A stretch of DNA of 64,000 nucleotides from M1-B18 sp048264125 (GCA_048264125.1 JBLXDM010000003.1:1-64000); one strand, 5' to 3'; shown: positions 1 through 9,137, counted from the stretch's first letter. Numbers and translations: made by a program. Notes: a model not told the origin generated them from the sequence alone.

Positions 1-63
1 TACCACCATTTTGACAGCACTAGCTTTAAATTCATCATCATACCTATTGTTGTTATTTGACAT
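1..63 (-). CDS. IS3-type transposase OrfA, N-terminal fragment (runs off left edge)
   Basis: Only 21 codons are visible. They begin MSNNNNRYDDEFK and continue into an ASAVKMV segment. This resembles the start of IS3/IS911-type OrfA proteins, where an RYDEEFK..AV.LV segment opens the helix-turn-helix that binds the IS ends. AAAGGGTG lies 6 bases before the ATG. The gene is cut by the window edge, so completeness cannot be judged. Confidence 0.6.
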   Translation of the reverse strand, partial: MSNNNNRYDDEFKASAVKMVV

Positions 64-115
64 ATTCAACACCCTTTCATGATTTAATTATACAATCACG
101 ATTTTGTGTCCGTCA
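1..115 (-). mobile_element. Left-edge fragment of an IS3-type insertion sequence
   Basis: The first 115 bases look like the end of an insertion sequence whose transposase reads leftwards out of the window. On the minus strand an AT-rich leader of about 50 bases, a ribosome binding site (AAAGGGTG) and an ATG at 61-63 start a typical IS3-family OrfA N-terminus. The presumed terminal end begins 5'-TGACGGACACAAAATCG on the minus strand (about 99-115), and its TGA is exactly the stop codon of the interrupted helicase gene. IS3-family ends usually begin TG, which fits. The other end, the target duplication and the second transposase frame are outside the window, so the family assignment rests on about 20 residues. 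Confidence 0.6.
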
Positions 116-898
116 AACTTGGTATGAGGCACATAGCTGATAAAAACCTCGTACATCATCCATAAAAATATTTGCATAATTTTGTATTTGTATATTTGAT
201 CTAAAATTGTGTATCAATTTAAATCTGCTAAAATCTGAATCTGCTATCATTTCTTTAAACCCTTTAACATATCCTCCGCGCCATCCATAAATTGATTGCT
301 TTGCATCACCAACAATAAACAGTTCTATTCCAATTTCCTTACAAATATACATAAAAAAATTGTGCATATCCTTATCACTATCTTGATATTCGTCAATGTA
401 TATCCTGTAATATTTTGATTGTAAATACCTTTTTGCAGCAGAAGAGTTTTGAAGAATATATAAACCTAGTTGGAATGAGAAGTTCTGCTTTTGGTCTCTA
501 TACTTACAAAGAATACCATTAATATCAATCTTAGCAACACCTTGATCAAATGTATTAAAGGTACTATTATTAGAATAGTCAGGTTTTATCTGTTTTTTAA
601 AACTTCTTCCAAATACATCATACATAAATGGCTGAATAACCTCAAATAGAACAAATTTATCATTTGTACCAACAAAACCTTCTCCTTTATCTTTACCTAA
701 TCTATCAAGTATCTCCTTTGCAGCTTTTCTTGTAAATGTAATTGCAGCAAATGTTTGATGATTGTTATTATTACTTTGATCTATTATTATTCTATCAATC
801 GTAGACCGTGTTTTTCCAGTCCCTGCACTCGCATTAATAACGATATTGCCATGTGCTTCTAAAATAGCTTTACGCTGGTCTGCATCTATTAATTGCAT
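113..898 (-). pseudogene. gajB: Gabija UvrD-like helicase GajB, truncated by IS insertion
   Basis: This is the N-terminal part of an SF1 (UvrD/PcrA-like) helicase. Walker A is ASAGTGKT (residues 23-30), the motif Ia region is ITFTRKAA, Walker B is YIDEYQDSD (about 168-176), and motif III is GDAKQSIYGWRGG. The reading frame ends after 261 residues, whereas the GajB family is about 490-500 residues, so the motif IV-VI half is missing. The TGA stop at 113-115 coincides with the presumed end of the IS, so insertion rather than random decay explains the truncation. The ATG overlaps the 3' end of gajA by 10 bases, the usual gajAB arrangement. In Gabija, GajB is thought to sense or unwind DNA ends and activate GajA. 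Without the C-terminal motor domain this copy should have no helicase activity. Confidence 0.8.
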
Positions 899-2601
899 TT
901 ATCTATCAGCTCCTTTACGCATGCAAATAGCTGATGATTATAGATTTTCTCTATGTCACTCTTTTTTAGATAATTACAGAGTTCAATCATATTGATCATT
1001 TTTGCAGATTGTAGATAATCTATAGAAGATTTTTTAGTGTTCTTCGTTTTAGTAAAGCTATCCATAGTTGTAGGTATTACTTCATACAAATCATTTTCTA
1101 AGTCAATTTGAGATAAATATATTTTTCGTTTGATCAATGTTTGACATGTTCTTTTGTATGTATTGTTAAAAATGTCCTTTTGTATATTGTATTTTTCCAA
1201 CTCAAAAGTCTTAACATTCGTGCTAACATTATCTTTTTTGGGTCTTTCGATTAATCTTAGGCAACGATTTAATCCTAATAAATTATATTCTTTTTTCTTT
1301 TCATTTAACTTTAAATCATTGTCTGTCTTTACAATTATATTAATACCCAGTTGCTTAAGTATTTTATAATATTCAATGAAATTAATTCCATCGACCTCTA
1401 AGATATATCCCCCGCGTGTTTCATAATCTTTACACTTTTGCCACATAATTTTCTCAAATAAAATTTTTTCTGATGGTCCTTCAACTAACAGAACAGTGTC
1501 TGAATATATTGCATTGGCTAGATTTTCATTTAATTTTTTCTTTAGCGAATCATATTCTGGAGGTACTTTATAGAAGCATGATTTACCTTTAGTACTACTA
1601 TCTTTAGACAATTTAATTAGATTCACTTTATCCATATAACTTACCATCAGCGATGAGTGTGTTGTTAAAAACATATAATTAAACAAGCTACTATTGAACA
1701 ATTGGTTTGACAGTCCAATCTGCATTGACCTATGTAAATGATTTTCAAGTTCTTCAATTAAAAAAATGTTTATTTTTTTATCTTCAAATTTTTTGTTCTC
1801 AATAGTTAATAACGTATACGAAAGAATTTTCCTTCGACCATCGCCAGACGTAGGAAATGTTTCGCAAACATCATAACATATATATGGAATTAATCTTGAA
1901 TGTAAATTATCTATCTCTATCTCAGATTTAATAGATATCGATAAATCTTTCTCATTACGATAATTGTTATACTCATCTACTATATCTTTTTCAAGCTGTT
2001 TAATATTTGTTAAGTTCCCAATGCACTTATTTAAATTGTCTATATTCCTTTTTATTTTTTTTCTTTCACTTTCTGTAATACCCTTTTTATCCCTAAATAA
2101 CTCTTTTGTGTATTTTTTAAATACATACTCAAGCTGTATAGAAGAATCTATATAAACGACATTAAATAATTTATCAATTTCGTAATATGTCTGATTACTA
2201 GGTATGTCCTCCAAATCATTTACATCATATCCCCAGTATAACTTAGCATCACCACATAAGTTCTCAGAATCATAGTTTGCAATTAACTGAAAAAACACTG
2301 ATTGGGCAGTACTATTAATTGCACCTGCCATTTTTGAACAAATCTTTCTATCATCTGCTGTGTCATCTTCTATATTAATTTCTAGGGTTATTCTTATTAC
2401 TCGATTTATGTCTTTCAAAAAGAAGTCAGAATCAGTAAATCCATTTCGTCTATAATCTCTGTCTAGTAGAAACCTTATAGCACATAAAAAATTTGTCTTT
2501 CCTATATCATTTAAACCAAAGATAACATTTTTATTATCTAAATCTACATTTAGTTCTTCAAAATTCCTAAAATTCTCTATTATTAGCCTTTTCATTTTCA
2601 T
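889..2601 (-). CDS. gajA: Gabija anti-phage nuclease GajA (OLD-family ATPase/TOPRIM)
   Basis: A 570-residue OLD-family protein, close to the usual GajA length (about 578). The N-terminal ABC-type ATPase has NKNVIFGLNDIGKTN (Walker A, residues 24-37), a signature-like FPTSGDGRRK segment, a Walker B region (FLIEELENHLHRSMQI) and a switch-type TTHSS. The C-terminal TOPRIM nuclease shows LLVEGPSEK (about 371-379), with the metal-binding Glu, and the acidic motif KTDNDLK. The segment LGLNRCLRLI and the phrase IYLSQIDLENDLYEV are characteristic of GajA. In Gabija, GajA assembles as a tetramer and nicks phage DNA when nucleotide levels fall. Translation starts at an ATG behind GGGGTG. The gene looks intact, but its partner is interrupted. 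It is visibly more AT-rich than the housekeeping genes that follow, which fits acquisition by transfer. Confidence 0.88.
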   Translation of the reverse strand: MKMKRLIIENFRNFEELNVDLDNKNVIFGLNDIGKTNFLCAIRFLLDRDYRRNGFTDSDFFLKDINRVIRITLEINIEDDTADDRKICSKMAGAINSTAQSVFFQLIANYDSENLCGDAKLYWGYDVNDLEDIPSNQTYYEIDKLFNVVYIDSSIQLEYVFKKYTKELFRDKKGITESERKKIKRNIDNLNKCIGNLTNIKQLEKDIVDEYNNYRNEKDLSISIKSEIEIDNLHSRLIPYICYDVCETFPTSGDGRRKILSYTLLTIENKKFEDKKINIFLIEELENHLHRSMQIGLSNQLFNSSLFNYMFLTTHSSLMVSYMDKVNLIKLSKDSSTKGKSCFYKVPPEYDSLKKKLNENLANAIYSDTVLLVEGPSEKILFEKIMWQKCKDYETRGGYILEVDGINFIEYYKILKQLGINIIVKTDNDLKLNEKKKEYNLLGLNRCLRLIERPKKDNVSTNVKTFELEKYNIQKDIFNNTYKRTCQTLIKRKIYLSQIDLENDLYEVIPTTMDSFTKTKNTKKSSIDYLQSAKMINMIELCNYLKKSDIEKIYNHQLFACVKELIDKCN

Positions 2602-2673
2602 AACGATTCACCCCATTAGAAGTATATTTTCAATCAACACGATTGTTCCTTTATTCATAAAATCTAATTTATA

Positions 2674-2702
2674 GTTATAGACACTAATTTAATTTAATCC
2701 AA
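2674..2702 (-). promoter_or_regulatory. Candidate sigma-A promoter for gajA
   Basis: Read on the minus strand, TTGGAT and TATAAC are separated by 17 bases about 75 bases upstream of the gajA ATG. Both boxes are imperfect and the surrounding DNA is very AT-rich, so chance matches are likely. Confidence 0.3.
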
Positions 2703-2917
2703 ACTATTTACTTCCACATTTTGCAGGTAATTCCTCTTGTTTCTACATTATTTCCATCGCACAATTCGACAAATCTATGCTGTCTTGTATTCGTAACACA
2801 TAGAACATACAGTATTGTTTAGACATTAACGGCACCTACTAAATTCAAATTACTATATTTTGTACTCAACAAGTTTCTTAAATACTTCTCACAATTTATC
2901 AGCTTTTACAATAAAAA

Positions 2918-2959
2918 TAAGGTGATATTTCTTAAGATTACTTAGAAATATCACCCTAT
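2918..2959. terminator. Strong, probably bidirectional hairpin terminator
   Basis: AGGTGATATTTCT and AGAAATATCACCCT form a nearly perfect long stem around an 11-base loop. It is followed by T-rich sequence on both strands (ATTTTATT on plus, TTATTTTTATT on minus). It lies between ppdK and gajA and would stop read-through from ppdK into the defence locus. Confidence 0.7.
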
Positions 2960-3178
2960 TTTATTCATATTAAATCTATCAAACCTTTGGTATACAAAGC
3001 CTTTGATGTCTCAACTAAATGTTTTTAAACCTTATTTTGATTGGTCGTTATTGATAATAGCTGCCTGAATTACAACACACCCTGTTATCTTGTACCGCCG
3101 ATAAGAGAGTAATCAATTTAGGTTATACATCTAGTTCTATGTGTATACGTCTCCAATTAAATCGGAGGACGTTGTCGA

Positions 3179-5803
3179 TTAGTTTGAATGCCGTATTGAT
3201 GCCTGAGCCGCCGCCAGTCTAGCTATCGGCACCCTAAATGGTGAACAGGACACGTAGTCCAGATTTAACATTTCGCAGAATTCTATTGAGTTTGGCTCTC
3301 CACCATGCTCTCCGCAGATGCCCAGCTTAATGTCTGGTCTGACGCCTCTGCCCAGCTTTGCTGCCAGCTCCATCAGCTTGCCTACACCATTTCTGTCAAT
3401 TCGGGTGAAGGGGTCCTTCTCCAATAGCTGCTTATCGATATACTCCCTAATGAATCGTCCTGCATCATCCCTTGAGAAGCCATAGGTCATTTGGGTAAGA
3501 TCGTTGGTTCCAAAGGAGAAAAATTCTGCTTCCTCTGCTATCTCATCCGCTGTTAAAGCTGCCCTAGGCACCTCTATCATTGTGCCTATAGAGTAGTTAA
3601 TCTTAACATCCTCTTCCCTTAAAATTTCTTCTGCTGTCTCTATAATTAGCTCTTTAACGTATCTTAGCTCCTTTATATCTCCAACTAGTGGCACCATAAT
3701 TTCTGGCTTAACGTCTATTTGCTTTTCCTTCTTTACGATAACCGCAGCTTCAATGATCGCCTGCACCTGCATTCTGTAGATTTCTGGATAGGTTATTGCC
3801 AAACGGCAGCCCCTATGGCCCAGCATGGGGTTAAATTCCTTAAGCTCATCCACCACATCCTTTAGCTGATGATATCCGATATCCATAGCCGACGCAATCT
3901 CACGGATATCTGCCTCCTCGTGGGGAAGGAATTCATGCAGCGGTGGATCCAGTAGACGGATGGTGGCAGGCAAATGCTGCAGCACCTCAAATATTTCAAC
4001 AAAATCCTTACGTTGCATCGGCAGCAGCAGCTCCAAGGCCTGCTTTCTTTGCTCAAGGCTTCTGGCCAAGATCATTTGTCTTACCACCGGAATTCTGGTT
4101 TCCTCAAAGAACATATGCTCAGTTCTGCAAAGCCCGATGCCCTCTGCGCCGAATTCCAGCGCCTGTCTTGTATCTCTTGGGGTATCGGCATTTGTCCTTA
4201 TTTTAAGCCTTCTAAATCTGTCGGCCCAAGACATGTATCTTTCGAATTTTCCTGTAAGCTGAGGTGTTGTCGTCCTAATCATGCCCAAGTACACATCTCC
4301 GGTATTACCGTTTATGGAGATGAAATCTCCCTCCTTGATGATTTGAGTCCCTATTCTAAAGGAGCTGCTGGCTTCGTCTATTCGCATTTCTCCAGCACCG
4401 GCAACACAGCATTTTCCCATTCCTCTTGCCACAACAGCAGCATGGGAGGTCATTCCGCCCCTAGCCGTCAATATACCCTCAGATGCCACCATGCCTTCTA
4501 TATCCTCAGGAGAGGTCTCCAGCCTTACCAGGATTGCAGCTTCACCAGAAGCCTTTGCCTTAACAACATCCTCTGTTGAAAAATATACCTTGCCAGAGGC
4601 AGCTCCAGAGGAGGCCGGCAAGCCTCTGGTCAACACTGCAGCTTCCTTTAGCCCCTCAGGATCAAAGGTTGGGTGCAGCAGATGGTCCAGCTGTATTGGA
4701 TCAATCCTCATTATTGCCTCTTTTTCATTGATTAGGCCCTCATCCACCATATCAACGGCTATATTTATAGCTGCGAGGGTGTTCCTCTTACCATTTCTGG
4801 TTTGAAGAATATAAAGCTCTCCCCTTTCAATGGTAAATTCTATATCCTGCATATCTCTATAGTGGTTTTCTAATAGCTCTGCTACCTTTACAAAATCTGA
4901 GTAAGCCTTTGGCAGCTTTTCATTAAGCTCATCTATAGGCCTCGGGGTTCTAATTCCTGCAACAACATCCTCACCCTGAGCATTCATCAGGAACTCACCA
5001 AACAGCACTTTATCGCCATTGGAGGGATTTCTTGTAAAGGCCACACCAGTGCCTGAGGTTTCCCCCATATTTCCAAATACCATGGATTGAATATTTACTG
5101 CCGTTCCCAAATGCTCAGGAATATCATGGATTTTTCTGTATACCTTTGCTCTTGGGTTGTTCCAGGATTTAAATACTGCCTCAACTGCCATCAGCAGCTG
5201 AACCTTGGTTTCCTGTGGAAACTTAATACCAGCTTCCTTTTCTATAACTCTTTTATAGTCCTCCACCAGCTGCTTTAGGTCCTCTGCGGTTAACTCAATA
5301 TCCTGCTCCACATTCTTTTCATGCTTTCGTCTTTCCAAAAGTGTATCAAACTTATATTTTTTAACCTCCAGCACCACATCACCAAACATCTGTATAAATC
5401 TTCTATAGCTGTCATAGGCAAATCTCTCATTATTTGTGGCCTTTGCCATACCAATTACTGAGGCATCATTTAATCCTAAATTTAGTATTGTATCCATCAT
5501 GCCCGGCATAGAGAATACTGAGCCTGATCGTACGGATACCAAAAGGGGATTTTCTACATCGCCGAATTTCTTTCCTGTTGATTCCTCTAGGCTAGTTAAG
5601 TGTTTAAAAACTTCCTCCTTAAGCTCCTCCCACAGAACCGTACCCTTTTCATAGTACTGGTTGCAGGCATCTGTTGAAACTGTAAAGCCCATAGGTACTG
5701 GAAGACCTATCTTTGTCATTTCAGCTAGGTTAGCTCCCTTGCCGCCTAACAGATTCTTCATTTCCTTTGTTCCCTCTTTAAAATCATATACATATTTCAT
5801 CAT
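3179..5803 (-). CDS. ppdK: Pyruvate, phosphate dikinase
   Basis: An 874-residue enzyme that reversibly converts pyruvate, ATP and Pi to phosphoenolpyruvate, AMP and PPi in the cytosol. The N-terminal ATP-grasp domain starts with LLGGKGANLAEM. The swivelling phospho-His domain has GGMTSHAAVVARGMGK, with the catalytic His near residue 455 and the regulatory Thr two residues before it. The C-terminal PEP/pyruvate barrel carries GICGEHGGEP, with the catalytic Cys near 831. Length is normal. The first of two adjacent ATGs is preferred, 7 bases after GGAGG. It lies 24 bases downstream of ppsR, which encodes its regulatory kinase/phosphorylase, and ccpN is upstream, so PEP metabolism is controlled from one cluster. 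Confidence 0.97.
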   Translation of the reverse strand: MMKYVYDFKEGTKEMKNLLGGKGANLAEMTKIGLPVPMGFTVSTDACNQYYEKGTVLWEELKEEVFKHLTSLEESTGKKFGDVENPLLVSVRSGSVFSMPGMMDTILNLGLNDASVIGMAKATNNERFAYDSYRRFIQMFGDVVLEVKKYKFDTLLERRKHEKNVEQDIELTAEDLKQLVEDYKRVIEKEAGIKFPQETKVQLLMAVEAVFKSWNNPRAKVYRKIHDIPEHLGTAVNIQSMVFGNMGETSGTGVAFTRNPSNGDKVLFGEFLMNAQGEDVVAGIRTPRPIDELNEKLPKAYSDFVKVAELLENHYRDMQDIEFTIERGELYILQTRNGKRNTLAAINIAVDMVDEGLINEKEAIMRIDPIQLDHLLHPTFDPEGLKEAAVLTRGLPASSGAASGKVYFSTEDVVKAKASGEAAILVRLETSPEDIEGMVASEGILTARGGMTSHAAVVARGMGKCCVAGAGEMRIDEASSSFRIGTQIIKEGDFISINGNTGDVYLGMIRTTTPQLTGKFERYMSWADRFRRLKIRTNADTPRDTRQALEFGAEGIGLCRTEHMFFEETRIPVVRQMILARSLEQRKQALELLLPMQRKDFVEIFEVLQHLPATIRLLDPPLHEFLPHEEADIREIASAMDIGYHQLKDVVDELKEFNPMLGHRGCRLAITYPEIYRMQVQAIIEAAVIVKKEKQIDVKPEIMVPLVGDIKELRYVKELIIETAEEILREEDVKINYSIGTMIEVPRAALTADEIAEEAEFFSFGTNDLTQMTYGFSRDDAGRFIREYIDKQLLEKDPFTRIDRNGVGKLMELAAKLGRGVRPDIKLGICGEHGGEPNSIEFCEMLNLDYVSCSPFRVPIARLAAAQASIRHSN

Positions 5804-5827
5804 TGCGTCACCTCCGAGAATATTTGC

Positions 5828-6661
5828 CTATTTACCATTTCTAACCCGATAGCCTATTTCTCTAAAAATCTCCAGAATTATACTGGCACTTTCTTCAACT
5901 GCTTTACTGGAAACATCTAGAACAGGACAATTTAGCCTTTTCATTATATCCTCTGCATAATCCAGTTCCTCTAAAATCCTCTCCATGCTGGCATAGTTTG
6001 CCTCATGCTTTAGTCCTAAGGCCTTTAGCCTTTCCTGTCTTATCTCAATCAGCTTCATCGGATTTGTGGTTAGGCCGATTATTTTCTTAGAATTAATTTC
6101 GTATATTTCCTTAGGAGGTGCTACCTCCGGCACCAAAGGCACATTTGCAACCTTCATATTCTTATGGGCCAGGTACATGCTTAGGGGAGTCTTTGAGGTT
6201 CTAGAGATTCCTATCAGCACTATATCAGCTTTTTTCAGCCCTCTAGGGTCCTTGCCGTCATCATACTTCACTGCAAATTCGATTGCTTCGACCTTTTTAA
6301 AATACTTTTCATCCAATCGCCGTATTAGCCCCGGCTCCCGCTTAGGCACGAAATTTAGAACGCTTTCGATGGATTTGATTACAGGAGACATCACATCAAT
6401 ATGGGCGATATCCCTCTTATTGGCCTCCTCAACTAGGAAGTTCTTAAGCTCCTCTAAGACCATGGTAAATATTATAACAGGCTTTTCATTCTTGGCCTCC
6501 TCTAATATCTCCAGTATCTGGTTTCTTTCCGTGATAAAAGGAAACCTTCTCAGCTCGTAATTCTCCGTGTCAAACTGACTTATAGCTGCCTTTGCCACCT
6601 GCTCAGCAGTCTCACCTATAGAATCTGATATGATATAAATTACAACATCGTTATTATTCAA
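5828..6661 (-). CDS. ppsR: PPDK regulatory protein (bifunctional kinase/Pi-dependent phosphorylase)
   Basis: A DUF299-family protein that inactivates pyruvate phosphate dikinase by ADP-dependent phosphorylation of the Thr next to the catalytic His, and reverses this by phosphorolysis. Family marks are the N-terminal IYIISDSIGETAEQVA and the P-loop-like GISRTSKTPLSMYLA (about residues 150-165). I place the start at a TTG (6659-6661) about 5 bases after AGGAGGGG, giving 277 residues. An upstream ATG at 6685 (285 residues) would overlap ccpN by 13 bases and places the ribosome binding site inside the gene. It sits between ccpN and its target ppdK, the usual clostridial and bacillar context. Confidence 0.93.
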   Translation of the reverse strand: MNNNDVVIYIISDSIGETAEQVAKAAISQFDTENYELRRFPFITERNQILEILEEAKNEKPVIIFTMVLEELKNFLVEEANKRDIAHIDVMSPVIKSIESVLNFVPKREPGLIRRLDEKYFKKVEAIEFAVKYDDGKDPRGLKKADIVLIGISRTSKTPLSMYLAHKNMKVANVPLVPEVAPPKEIYEINSKKIIGLTTNPMKLIEIRQERLKALGLKHEANYASMERILEELDYAEDIMKRLNCPVLDVSSKAVEESASIILEIFREIGYRVRNGK

Positions 6662-6672
6662 GCTTTCCCCTC

Positions 6673-7311
6673 CTATTCTTTGCATAATTCAACCAATAGC
6701 TTGGTTATATTGCTCTTTGTAACCCTGCCAACTACCTTCATATTTTCCTTGCCCTCTAATATATGCTTTTCAACCACCGGCAGGCTGTCCACCTCATGCT
6801 CTATTATCTTAATAGCAGCTGCATAGGCATTAGCATCCTTCGAGATAGTTACGATATTGGGCTTTCTTGTCATTATCATCCCTACTGGAACCTTGTTAAT
6901 GTCAATGCCTCCTATGGAGCTCTTTAGAAAGTCCTTTCTGGAGACAACGCCGCTTAAATATCCCTTTGATGTAACAAATATAGTGCCAACATCCTCGAGA
7001 AACATTGAAACAATTGCATCGTATACTGAGGTTTCCTCGGAAACCACCACTGGCACCGACATGATATCGCTTACCTTAATGGCCTTAACCTGCTTGGATA
7101 GAATATTGATTTCGGATTTGCCTGAATAAAAGTATCCCACCTTAGGCCTTGCATCCAAAATGCCTGACATAGTCAATATAGCCAAATCAGGTCTCAGAGT
7201 GGCTCTTGTAACATCCAGAAGGCTTGCTATATGCTCACTGGTGATGGGCTCATTTTCTTTAACTATTTCCATGATTCTCTGCTGCCTTTTTGAAAGCTCG
7301 ATGATTATCAC
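6673..7311 (-). CDS. ccpN: CcpN-type transcriptional regulator (HTH plus CBS pair)
   Basis: A 212-residue regulator. The N-terminal winged helix-turn-helix (ELSKRQQRIMEIVKEN, then VTRATLRPDLAILTMSGIL) is characteristic of the CcpN/YqzB family. Two CBS repeats follow (about residues 75-200, including VSDIMSVPVVVSEETSV and VGMIMTRKPNIVTI) that bind adenine nucleotides. In Bacillus, CcpN represses gluconeogenic genes when glycolytic energy is high and its gene precedes the ppsR homologue, as here. The start is uncertain: the GTG at 7309-7311 abuts the only ribosome binding site (AAAGGGGTG), and the better-spaced codons are ATA or ATC. A non-canonical initiation codon is possible. The target operon here is probably the local PEP cluster (inference). 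Confidence 0.88.
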   Translation of the reverse strand: MIIIELSKRQQRIMEIVKENEPITSEHIASLLDVTRATLRPDLAILTMSGILDARPKVGYFYSGKSEINILSKQVKAIKVSDIMSVPVVVSEETSVYDAIVSMFLEDVGTIFVTSKGYLSGVVSRKDFLKSSIGGIDINKVPVGMIMTRKPNIVTISKDANAYAAAIKIIEHEVDSLPVVEKHILEGKENMKVVGRVTKSNITKLLVELCKE

Positions 7312-7463
7312 CCCTTTGTGCTATGCTATTTGTATATGTGTTATATTATATAAATAAGATATCATATTTGTATGCATTTTTCCATACTATTTTTGCTAAT
7401 ATTATTTTTCTTTATTAACGTCAAAGTTATGTAATATCCCCACTTTAAATATTTAATTCACAT

Positions 7464-7497
7464 CAAAAAGACAGCCGGAAATACTCTCCAGGCTGTC
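7464..7497 (-). terminator. Rho-independent terminator of glyS
   Basis: GACAGCC and GGCTGTC form a 7-bp stem around a 14-base loop immediately after the glyS stop, followed on the minus strand by TTTTTG. It separates glyS from ccpN. Confidence 0.8.
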
Positions 7498-7508
7498 TGT
7501 AATGTTTA

Positions 7509-8897
7509 CTAAAAGCTTAATCTCTCCTCTAGATAGCTCTCCAATTGATCTATGGATATTCGCTCCTGCGCCATAGAATCTCTATGACGAATAGTAACTG
7601 CATTATCCTCTAAAGTATCAAAATCTATGGTTATACAGAAGGGAGTTCCTATCTCGTCGTGCCTTCTATATCTCTTACCTATACTGCCTGCATCATCATA
7701 GTCCACCATATATTTTGCAGAAAGCTTTGTAAATAGCTCTATCGCAGGGTCCTTAAGCTTTTTAGTCAAGGGGAATATAGCTGCCTTGTAGGGTGCCAGT
7801 GCAGGATGTAGCTTTAATACAACCCTTGTGTCATCCTCTGCCAGCACCTCTTCATTATAGGCGTCTACTAAGAATGCCAATGCAACCCTGTCAACACCTA
7901 CAGAGGGCTCAATACAGTATGGCACATATTTTTCATTTGTAACTGGGTCCAGATAATTAAAATCCACACCGGAATGCTCACTGTGCTGCTTTAGGTCAAA
8001 ATCCGTTCTGTCGGCTATACCCCATAGCTCACCCCAACCAAAGGGGAAGCGATATTCTATGTCTGAGGTTGCATTGCTGTAATGGGACAGCTCCTCAGCA
8101 GAGTGATCCCTCATGCGGATATTTTCCTCCGTCATATTTAAGCTAAGCAGCCAGTTCCTGCAGAAATCCCTCCAATATTGGAACCACTCAAGGTCCTCTC
8201 CCGGCTTACAGAAGAACTCCAGCTCCATTTGCTCGAATTCTCTGGTTCTGAAGGTAAAGTTACCGGGTGTAATTTCATTTCTAAAGGACTTACCTATTTG
8301 GCCTATGCCGAAGGGTACCTTTTTCCTAGAGCTTCTCCAAACATTTTTAAAGTTTACGAAAATACCCTGAGCCGTTTCCGGTCTAAGATAAATCTCGGTG
8401 CTGGAGTCCTCAGTAACCCCCTGAAAGGTCTTGAACATCAGGTTAAACTGTCTGATGTCGGTATAGTCCATAGCACCACAGTCAGGACATGAGATCCCAT
8501 TGTCCTCTATAAACTTCTTCATTCTTGCATTGTCCCAGCCATCCACTACTATGTCCTCATTTTTAGAATGGGCATAGTCCTCAATCAGCTTATCGGCTCT
8601 ATATCTGGTCTTGCATTTTTTACAGTCCATCAGCGGGTCATTGAAACCCCCTACATGGCCTGAAGCCACCCAGGTCTTAGGATTCATCAGTATAGAGGAG
8701 TCCAATCCAACATTATATGGGCTTTGCTGTATAAACTTCTTCCACCATGCTTTTTTTACATTGTTTTTAAGCTCCACTCCCAGCGGGCCGTAATCCCATG
8801 TATTTGCCAAGCCACCGTATATCTCTGAGCCTGGGAATACAAAGCCTCTAGTCTTAGCCAGTGACACAATTTTTTCCATAGTTGCACCTGTAGCCAT
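7509..8897 (-). CDS. glyS: Glycyl-tRNA synthetase (single-chain, dimeric type)
   Basis: A 462-residue class II synthetase of the alpha2 type. Visible features are the N-terminal ALAKTRGFVFPGSEIYGGLANTWDYGPLG-type segment, a four-Cys insertion (CKKCKTRYRAD and CPDCGAMDY), motif 2 with FRNEITPGNFTFRTREFEQME, and motif 3 with PYCIEPSVGVDRVALAFL. It charges tRNA-Gly in the cytosol. The ATG follows AGGAGGG by 7 bases. It lies directly behind a T-box leader, so expression should rise when uncharged tRNA-Gly accumulates. Bacillus uses the two-subunit GlyQS at this genomic position, so the single-chain enzyme is a lineage difference. Confidence 0.96.
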   Translation of the reverse strand: MATGATMEKIVSLAKTRGFVFPGSEIYGGLANTWDYGPLGVELKNNVKKAWWKKFIQQSPYNVGLDSSILMNPKTWVASGHVGGFNDPLMDCKKCKTRYRADKLIEDYAHSKNEDIVVDGWDNARMKKFIEDNGISCPDCGAMDYTDIRQFNLMFKTFQGVTEDSSTEIYLRPETAQGIFVNFKNVWRSSRKKVPFGIGQIGKSFRNEITPGNFTFRTREFEQMELEFFCKPGEDLEWFQYWRDFCRNWLLSLNMTEENIRMRDHSAEELSHYSNATSDIEYRFPFGWGELWGIADRTDFDLKQHSEHSGVDFNYLDPVTNEKYVPYCIEPSVGVDRVALAFLVDAYNEEVLAEDDTRVVLKLHPALAPYKAAIFPLTKKLKDPAIELFTKLSAKYMVDYDDAGSIGKRYRRHDEIGTPFCITIDFDTLEDNAVTIRHRDSMAQERISIDQLESYLEERLSF

Positions 8898-8926
8898 AAT
8901 TATCCCTCCTAATTAAAATCAAAACA

Positions 8927-9131
8927 AAAACAAAAAAGCCCTTCATCCCTGATAGGGACGAAGGACTATCCTCCGCGGTTCCACCCTAGTTGGTACTATA
9001 TGTACCCACTTTAAGCCTATGGCTCAGAAGCTCCCTTCATCAATATGTTATACCGGTCTCCCACCAACACCGGCTCGCTATAATAACGGATATTAACTAC
9101 TCCTCTTCTTCATTGCCGAATCCTCTAATTG
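8927..9131 (-). ncRNA. Glycine T-box leader of glyS
   Basis: The minus strand carries the T-box sequence AGGGTGGAACCGCGG (8973-8987), then a terminator hairpin (TCCTTCGTCCCTATC..GATGAAGGGC) and TTTTTT just before the gene. Upstream, stem I can be drawn: the base pairs GGC..TGAAG with CTTC..GCC, a longer stem pairs TTAATAT..GTTAT with ATAACATATTGA, and an apical CCGGT/ACCGG closes a loop. The specifier loop contains GAAGGGAG, so the codon is probably GGG, or GGA in the overlapping register; both are glycine. Uncharged tRNA-Gly would stabilise the antiterminator and allow glyS transcription. Ends are estimated from the promoter and terminator. Confidence 0.92.
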
Positions 9132-9137
9132 TTATAT

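Larger units (their letters stand above)
2602..3178. other. Gene-free junction between the Gabija locus and ppdK
   Basis: These 577 bases hold no convincing reading frame on either strand. They contain the gajA ribosome binding site and a candidate promoter (2674-2702), a strong bidirectional hairpin (2918-2959), and a weaker inverted repeat just beyond the ppdK stop (about 3147-3174, ACGTCTCC paired with GGAGGACGT, one bulge, no U-run). I see no tRNA, att site or IS remnant marking the border of the acquired segment. Confidence 0.6.

Noticed and set aside
113..180. Simple frameshift or nonsense mutation as the cause of gajB truncation
   Set aside because: The stop codon coincides with an IS-like end and an IS3-type transposase start follows, so insertion explains the break better.
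3147..3174. Inverted repeat directly after ppdK as its terminator
   Set aside because: The stem has a bulge and no U-run follows; the stronger hairpin at 2918-2959 is the better candidate.
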